Below are positions 57,623 to 64,000 of a stretch of 64,000 nucleotides of DNA, in pieces (position 1 is the first letter of the stretch; each line of letters starts with the position of its first letter). A program made the position numbers and the translations under genes. Origin of the DNA: Rhyacophila brunnea. Lineage: Eukaryota; Arthropoda; Insecta; Trichoptera; Rhyacophilidae. The notes beneath the pieces were generated by a model. That model was not told the origin of the DNA and searched no databases. It saw nothing but the letters and a program-made list of their open reading frames with translations. Location of the stretch: NCBI GenBank assembly GCA_022495005.1, contig JAGYXB010000610.1:248001-312000 (forward strand), written 5' to 3'.

Positions 57623-57735
57623 ATAAACACAGGCTTTGAGAAAACCACATTAATATATTGTGACCTCATCTGGATCGAACCCGGAGCCCCAGAGTGAGAG
57701 CCCAGTGATCTACGTACTGGATCACGAGAGTCGCC
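57623..57735 (-). mobile_element. SINE family 2 copy, 3'-truncated
   Basis: Reverse strand: GGCGACTCTCGTGATCCAG head, box B GGGTTCGATCC, then CTCAAAGCCTG, where the body stops. It lacks the CCACCTTGTACG segment of the other two copies. Confidence 0.7.
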
Positions 57736-57999
57736 TTGGTCTGATGATGATCTATATTTCTAAGTAATGACCTTATCGCCCCCCCTCTCATAAACTAAAG
57801 TATTATAGTAATCGTGAAGGTCATTTATGATTTTCCCAGTGAAATGATCGCGTGGAAACACTTACAAAATCCTGAACGGAACTACGTCATGCGTATGCTC
57901 GAGTGAAGGCGCGTTTTTACTTTGTCGCGTATCGTAGTGTACTTGTGTGTTTGCTTAGTTGTTATGTTACACAGACACAGTCATAGCCTTAGCTCTAGC
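57736..57999. other. No feature seen
   Basis: A GC-richer stretch (57840-57990) with no exon or repeat match found. Confidence 0.4.
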
Positions 58000-58300
58000 T
58001 TGGGGGCCTGGAGATAAGTGAGATAAACACAAATCATAAATTAGCTTTAATAATAAAAAAAGTCAACATTTTAAATTATATAATTGTGCAGTATATTTTC
58101 TGTTTATTATGTTTCGATACTCGACATTATTAAAGTAGATGTATTAAAAATCGCTAATACTTCACTGTTTAAGTACCCTTAATTTGAACTAAAATACAAT
58201 TTGAAAAACGTTAATGTAGTGTTTCCCACCGCCTAGCGGTAGGTAGGGGGCCCGCCAAAGGTCCTAGCCCGAGACCCCGTTTCAGGATGTGGGTGCCATG
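58000..58300 (+). mobile_element. Partial copy of the hAT-type MITE at 1245-1918
   Basis: CATAAATTAGCTTTAATAATA … GTATATTTTCTG … AAAGTAGATGTATTAAAAATCGC … AATTTGAAAAACGTTAATG … GGTAGGGGGCCCGCCAAA follow the order of 1430-1712. The CAGTGGCGCA / TGCGCCACTG termini are absent. Confidence 0.75.
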
Positions 58301-59454
58301 CACACAGTACTGATTTTACTCACATTTTGTTATCCCTTGTTCATGTGGATTGAGTCGTGCAGGCGCTATAAATTATTATTTCCATTTATCGTTTTCTATA
58401 AATACCAACGATATTATTATAATTGGGTAGTTATGTCTAAATATCTACGTTTAAATTAGGAATATTGATAGTAGATTGCTGCCTGTAATTTGACCGTCAT
58501 TTTTTTTAAACGCGCCAGAGACGTACCGTTGTTTAATTAGCAATTGAATATGAAAAAAACATGTTTACATTGTGAACTCACGAATATAAACTCCGACAAT
58601 AGATTTAATTAAAACGATGAAATAATTAACTTCCTTCCCACTATAAAACGAAGAGTCGAAAGTCAATCAAAGTTAACTGAATCACATCCGTTAGATTTTA
58701 TTACATAGATAATATTTTACTATTATAGTTGATATTAAAATATTACTATATAATAGTATTATATTTATAATATAATATAACGGTTATTATTTGAGTGCTA
58801 TAAATTGTTCGGTCACATATGAATCAGAATTCAGGTACCCATAATGGCACGATTGCAAGAAAATGATGAGGTTATACTAGTTCATATGACTCGGTTGTAG
58901 CAACCCTGAAGATACCGAAAGACAAAACCCTTATCGATAGAATGTATTTTATATTAGCATTATTGGACACTAACGATATTATTTAATATCGTAATAGATT
59001 TTTGGGTTTCCACCGTGTGTACTTCTTCCTTCTTTCCTCGACGTCTCGGGCTCGTTGCAGAGGCCGTTGTCAAGAGATGACAATATGTATTCTGATGAAG
59101 TGTAGTGTAGGTGTATGAATGAAAACGTCGCTCTAAGAATGCCAAAAGGAATTCGATTAGCTAAGAGCAAACGTTGCTCAGTTAATGTGTCAATCATTAC
59201 GACCAGAGATACATGAGATATCACTTACGGATGCGACAGCTCGCAATAACTTGTACGTGAACTCCCTTAGTTATATCTGCAGGCCAGTTGTTTATAGCTA
59301 GACTCAAAGTGCGGAGTGTGTGGGTATGGGGATTGCCGCGGCTGAAGTGACGAGAAGCTATAATTAGTGGGTGGAGTAAATGTGGAAGTCGGTGACACCT
59401 ACTAGATTTTCTTACCCCACCACTTCCACCGCTTTAAAAATCAATATAAAGAAT
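58301..59454. other. No gene seen; degenerate family H scrap at 58890-58940
   Basis: CCTGAAGATACCGAAAGAC then AAAACCC at 58905-58930 is a decayed version of the family H 3' part. The reverse frames at 58960-59224 have no domain. A GC-richer patch at 59290-59440 was not identified. Confidence 0.4.
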
Positions 59455-59600
59455 ATTGAACATACATAACTTGAAAATACCTCAGATATATAATTCTAGT
59501 ATGTATATATCTGAGGTGTTTTCAAGATATATGTTCAATATATGGAATGTTACATTCTCAAATCTCTATGCAAATGTATGTTCAAGTAGACGTTATAACT
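59455..59600. repeat. Short palindrome of family S3 tails
   Basis: GAACATACATAACTTGAAAA … CTCAGATATATA is mirrored by TATATCTGAGGTGTTTTCAAG … ATATGTTC with a ~15-bp loop near 59500. The right half runs on into GGAATGTTACATTCTC as in 59870-59895. Confidence 0.65.
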
Positions 59601-59751
59601 AAATATTTGACGAGAGCCAGGTGTCAATTAGTAATTAAGGCAATAAATATTCCGTGATTTGAAACACAAAAACCGATAGTTAATAATAACGCAATTTGAT
59701 AAGCATTTTATGTAAGACCAACTAGTTTAAATTATCGTAATTAAGTAGGAG

Positions 59752-59930
59752 AGCATATTGGCGCGATACTAGTGGATATACGGGTTCAAATCCCGTCAGG
59801 CTTCGTATTTTTTTTAAATGTGATTTTTTCTAGTAGGTATAAATCTGAGGTATTTTCAAGTTATGTATGTTCAATATATAGAATGCTACATTCTCAAATC
59901 TTGTGAATTATTCGTTGAATAAAAGAAATG
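59752..59930 (+). mobile_element. tRNA-like head plus family S3 tail
   Basis: A tRNA-like segment with box B CGGGTTCAAATCCCG (59783-59797) and a T run is followed by ATCTGAGGTATTTTCAAG, ATGTATGTTCAATATATAG and CATTCTCAAATCTTGTGAATTATTC. This looks like a SINE with a conserved tail, the plus-strand counterpart of the minus-strand head at 31290-31370. Confidence 0.5.
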
Positions 59931-60479
59931 GTTTATTAATGACTTATTTTATTAGTACCTATTCTCTAACCCGGATTACTAAAAGATAATAATCAGAATA
60001 ATCCTCCCGATTATTTTTAGTACCAGTACTTTCAGTACAGTATTAATTATCATTATATGTATTGACATTAGTAAGGACATAGATATCTACATAATAAAAT
60101 ATTTCTTGGTCCCTTGGAGTGGGCTTCAGATGCGAATATCACTGGTCAAAGCTCTAAGTACACAAAAGTTTTCTCGAAAAGTAGTATAAAACCGACCTCG
60201 TTATTTTGGTATTAGCGCATCTAACATTCGGCAGATTTATTATTTTTCCTTTATAGTGTTACTTAAGTACTAACTTATACCAGTTACAGTAAATTGACGC
60301 GACGGTTACAGCGCCAATACATTATTCAGCGCTGACATTTACGCGTCTGTTCAGCGCAAATTGCAAACAAATCGTACACGAACACTTCCGTCTCAATTCA
60401 CTTTATTGCACCCATGTGTTAACGTTTTACCTCTTCTATAAATTTACAGTTATTTTACAAAATCATCGAATAAATAAGT
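59931..60479. other. No feature seen
   Basis: AT-rich sequence without a supported exon or repeat edge. Confidence 0.45.
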
Positions 60480-60725
60480 ATATTAACAGGGAACTCAGAA
60501 ATAATGGAAACTAAAATACCTAACCGGTAAAGAGAAACAGGCAACCGATCTCAAGTAAGGAAGAATACGAGATAAATTTAAACACGTCTCAAGAATACGC
60601 CATACGTCGAATACTTACAACTGCTCACAGTTTATTCATTGACGCTCATTTAATATTGATGTATTACACACACTATTGCACGTCTATAATGCGTGGTTCA
60701 TTTTCGTAGGACACTCACACATACA
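60480..60725 (-). repeat. Family C, copy 2 (reverse)
   Basis: Reverse complement of 4470-4735: GGGAACTCAGAAATAATGG, GGCAACCGATCTCAAGTAAG, CACACTATTGCACGTCTATAA, CATTTTCGTAGGACACTC, in that order. Confidence 0.65.
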
Positions 60726-61273
60726 AAACCCTGCGTCAGAATTTACTGTATTGGTATATATGGCCTATCGGAATTCTATTTATTATCTGTTCTGTGATTA
60801 TACCTAAGAGGAATCGTAATATGTTTTTTTTTTGTATTAGGTACTATATTAATTTAATAACTATTCAAAACGATTGTATTATACTTGAATTGGTAACTAT
60901 AGAAACGATGTAATTGTATAAATCGGTGGCGTGTTACTTTGGTTACCCAAGTAGTACCAGTATTTTCAAATTTACGCGATTGGTCATGTAAATAATAATA
61001 GTTAGTCAATTGTATAAGTATAAAATAAAAATGATGGTTATTTAAACCCTGACGGCTAAAATTATTAAACATAGGACATGCTTTGCCTACTGATTCTCTG
61101 AATGCTATTGTCCAAATTCGAAAGAATTTATTTGTCAAGGTAACCGAGTCCAAAGGATTCAAACAATTTTACTTTTCTGAATATTATATAATTACAATAA
61201 TAAAACTAAAGAAGTAATATTAACAGACGAACAAATTACGTCGCACATAATGTAGGCTACTGAATGTAAAACT
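60726..61273. other. No gene supported
   Basis: The 102-codon reverse frame at 60854-61162 has mixed composition and no domain I recognise. Confidence 0.3.
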
Positions 61274-61742
61274 AATAATTACAAGATAAAAAGAACTTTT
61301 TATATACAACGTTTTTAAATTTTCTGTTGAATTATTATGCTCAATATGCTCTAACTTGTACTTGATATGAAGTAAATAAAAATTAAACAAACAAATATAT
61401 AACACTGAAATGTCACTTTGACATTTCATTTTGATTTCCATAGTAACGCACGTATATATTAATAATTTAGTTGCTAGGACCACCCCGTTAGCAACCAATA
61501 ATAGTCTTTACTTTTTACGGATTTTTATGAAATAACTTTCCATACAAAACAGAATTAAGTGAAAATGAATTCAATTCTGCTTAAAGCTGGCTAAAAGTAT
61601 TAAAAGAATGCATTGGCATCGTGTTCTGATATATTCTAAAAGTTTCAAATGTCTAGCTAGTCGGGAAGTTAGTTAAAAATCGATTGCAAGATTTGTACTG
61701 GACAAACAACCACCGGACAAACAAGAATACGAGCTAATAAAA
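61274..61742 (+). repeat. Family F, copy 4
   Basis: Collinear with 20286-20745 including AACAGAATTAAGTG … AATTCTGCT. Its 3' end stops at GAGCTAATAAAA, just before the usual ACGTTGTA, where GC-rich sequence begins. Confidence 0.8.
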
Positions 61743-61860
61743 TAATCGGCGCGCGTAAGGAATCGGAGCGGGGCGCGGGCCGCGGGCGGGCTGTGCGACT
61801 ATAGTTATTCTACGTATATTTTTCGTAACGCTTTTGCGTCGGAGATCATGAGTAAAACAT
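61743..61860. other. GC-rich insert of unknown origin
   Basis: GGCGCGCGTAAGGAATCGG … GGGGCGCGGGCCGCGGGCGG is the most GC-rich patch in the window. It directly abuts and truncates the family F repeat. No other copy lies in the window. Confidence 0.4.
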
Positions 61861-61942
61861 GTTCCATATTAAAATGAAGCTTATAACAATTAATAATGCA
61901 AGACATTTTATCTCAGTGTGGTAAATAAATCTCGAACATACC

Positions 61943-62005
61943 TGTACACTGCTTCTCCTTAACCGTTAGGTATTTCAGTTCCCATTATTTCTGAGTTCCC
62001 TGGGT
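61943..62005 (+). repeat. Family C, 3' fragment
   Basis: CTGCTTCTCCTTAACCGTTAGG, TATTTCAGTTCCCATTATTTC and GAGTTCCCTG match the last part of 4470-4735 and the reverse of 60483-60540. Confidence 0.6.
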
Positions 62006-63000
62006 ATCATATAGTCAAAATCAGTTCACGGTCTTATAAATGATTATTATTATATTATTAATTAACGTATTTTCGGGAATTAATTCAATTCGATATGATT
62101 GATTGAAAGTTCCAGTCAATGAGCTTTAAATATTATTTGTAATTAATTTGTTAATTCATCCAACAGCGTAGATGACTTGCATTATATGTCCGGGAAATCA
62201 AATAGATAGAATAGCTTCCGCAATCATTTTCCATATTAAATGACGAGCTTTAAACAGACCAACTAATATTTTTATAATGTTTAAAAATATATCTATCTGT
62301 ATTTTATAAAATGTGTTTACCAATTCGTTATGTGGTAAACTCATTTTATAAATTATTGTGAATCACCAACCAACTAATAATGCATTAACGATAGGCATTA
62401 AATTAACTAACCTTAATTCATATTCATAGACGGTATCGGGATCTCTCCATATTTTAGTTTTGACATAATTGTGTACTAAGTTTTTAGTTTAGTCTTATTT
62501 TTTTACAAAGAATGAAACTTAATTTACCTTGTACTAAATTTGTGCTGTTTACTAACATTATAATAATTATGAAACTCACTTGAGCTCTGGATGAAGCTAT
62601 ATTATGTGTGTACTTTTAACTTTCGACGGGTTTTTCGCATATTTTTCGTACACCTAGAGACTTGATACACATATACTTTTACGGTTATAATAAATTTTAT
62701 TAATCTTTGGGGGCGGTCCAGTGCTCCAAAAAAATAAATTATATTCTTCCAGTTTTTTTTTTATTAATTTTGCTACAGCTGAAACCTTACAATTAAATTC
62801 TGCATTGTCGGTTTTTGGTAGAAATGCAAAAAATGTGGGCGTCGTCAATTTACTTTCTGAGATAATTAAATTTTAATTAATCGGCAATTACTTCTTTAGT
62901 CGGGTATAATTTTATATGTTGACGTATGTTTTTTTACATTTTGGCTAATGTATAGATATGTTTGATTTTATCCGCATGAAATCCTACCAGACACTTCTTC
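62006..63000. other. AT-rich DNA, no gene seen
   Basis: No exon or repeat edge supported. The reverse frame at 62654-62848 has no known domain. Confidence 0.45.
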
Positions 63001-63120
63001 TTATCATGCCATCACCTACCAGAGGTCGCCCGCCAGCATGGCGGTCTTTGCTCTGTTATCTGATACCTGGAGCAGCTCGGTGGAACTGCACTCGTCCCAA
63101 TCACGGAGGTTCTTAAGTCA
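63001..63120 (-). pseudogene. Possible LINE 3'-end scrap
   Basis: The reverse strand ends in GATGGCATGATAAGAAGAAG after a GC-rich stretch with CAGAGCAAAGACCGCCATGC, similar in layout to 11220-11315. The reading is too broken for a firm call. Confidence 0.3.
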
Positions 63121-63320
63121 CGAAATGCGACTTTGTCCTCTGTTATATGCACCATTCATCTTTTATTGGATGATAATATGTTGAAGAATGCTGTACTTTT
63201 GTCCTCACATAATGTGGCCGAGGTACCTACTGTAGTTTTTTGGTTTTTATATTACGCAGAACATGTCGGTGTTTTTACCATTCGTTTGAGAACGTCAATA
63301 TTTGCGTATCCAGAAATTTG

Positions 63321-63690
63321 TACGTGAACAGTTCACAGCAAGACACTTATTCGTGCGTCGCAGTACGTGAAACATGAGTTCGTGTAACATTTAATGAAAT
63401 GACGAGTTCTTCGTTGAACATTTCACCGTGGAGTATATTTTTACGTATGCTACAACAGGTGGCGAATTTTATGAGATGTCTTTACTAGGTTAGGTTAGGT
63501 TAGGATTAATCTAATTGGAACAGTACTATTTGCAAACTATCGCCGCACTTTGTAAGATACGTACAAATGTATTCCACGGTGAAATATTCAACGAAGAACT
63601 CGTCATTTGATAAAATGTTATTCGAACTCATGTTTCAATTACTGCGGCGCACGAATAAGTGTCCCACGATGAACTGCATACGTAGAACTT
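63321..63690. mobile_element. Foldback element with TTAGG repeats in the loop
   Basis: Left arm (about 63321-63458): TACGTGAACAGTTCAC … ACACTTATTCGTGCGTCGCAG … ACATGAGTTCG … AACTCGTC-complementary … TTCACCGTGG. Right arm (about 63555-63690): CCACGGTGAAATATTCAACG, AAGAACTCGTCATTT, CGAACTCATGTTTCAATTAC, GGCGCACGAATAAGTGT, GAACTGCATACGTA. The loop contains TAGGTTAGGTTAGGTTAGG (about 63486-63504). A decayed relative is at 49640-50165. No coding frame. No duplication was identified. Confidence 0.75.
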
Positions 63691-64000
63691 ACATGCAACC
63701 CAATATTTGTCACTCGAAAACGCATTTTTTGTAGTACTTATTCCACTTTGTGGATAACAATGAATTGACAGTTAACAAAATAAAAGAAATTACTCGTTAT
63801 ATCAGAGAATAGGTATTTTTAAATGAGCGGTCTTATAACACAAAAAGTCGCAATTCAAACAAAAATACACAATTAGAATTTTTCCCCGAAACAAGCATGG
63901 CATTCATAAACTACAAAAGAAGTTGTTTATTGTAATTAACGCTGGTAGGTACCTATTGACTTCAGCTTGGATTTTTACATGAAATTTCAACCATATGCGT
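63691..64000. other. AT-rich DNA, no feature seen
   Basis: No exon, RNA or repeat boundary seen to the window end. Confidence 0.5.

Noticed and set aside
1..64000. CRISPR array, bacterial operons or phage genes
   Set aside because: No regularly spaced short repeats, no long frames with ribosome-binding sites; the composition and SINE/LINE content are eukaryotic.

Overview
This window reads as AT-rich, gene-poor eukaryotic DNA. It is most likely from an insect and plausibly a moth or butterfly. The grounds are (TTAGG)n-type words, several tRNA-derived SINEs, many inverted-repeat MITEs, and decayed non-LTR retrotransposon fragments of kinds common in insects. No host protein-coding gene, rRNA or functional tRNA could be supported. 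No open frame exceeds about 134 codons, and the longest ones overlap repeats or lack any recognisable domain. The window could be intergenic or a very large intron; nothing here decides between these.

Layout. 0-9 kb: a hAT-type MITE (1245-1918), fragments of several repeat families, and two inverted-repeat MITEs (5987-6275, 7776-8398). 9-12.5 kb: a decayed LINE (9005-9560), a 1.39-kb near-perfect palindromic element flanked by TTAA (9691-11080), a SINE with target-site duplications (11545-11738) and a 263-bp MITE. 15-24.6 kb: a long-TIR hAT-like element, SINE copies (one split by a MITE at 19481-19705), LINE remnants, and a hAT-type MITE with a perfect 8-bp duplication (24032-24645). 26.8-41.3 kb: SINEs, several LINE carcasses (28.55-29.09, 29.2-29.75, 38.4-38.67, 40.13-40.33 kb), a PIF/Harbinger-type MITE with TAA duplications (35792-36180), and a small TIR element carrying TTAGG repeats (37151-37327). 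41.3-45.2 kb is nearly featureless. 45.3-64 kb: further copies of the palindromic element (45966-46654 one arm; 53004-54356 two arms), of an unclassified 420-470-bp repeat (four copies in the window), of the hAT-like family (51386-51968, perfect 8-bp duplication), nested MITEs at 52.4-52.9 kb, and a long foldback with TTAGG in its loop (63321-63690).

The genes do not act together; the content is a layered transposon graveyard with some apparently recent insertions. The observations most worth following are: (1) the palindromic TTAA-flanked family with ~680-bp arms, whose transcript would be a long hairpin RNA; (2) a dispersed repeat carrying a hammerhead-ribozyme-like core; (3) an insertion of one MITE into a SINE that fixes its ends and gives a 4-bp duplication; (4) foldback elements with telomere-like TTAGG words in their loops. 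Repeat-family comparisons were made by eye between copies inside this window, so names are descriptive and superfamily calls rest on end sequences and duplications only.
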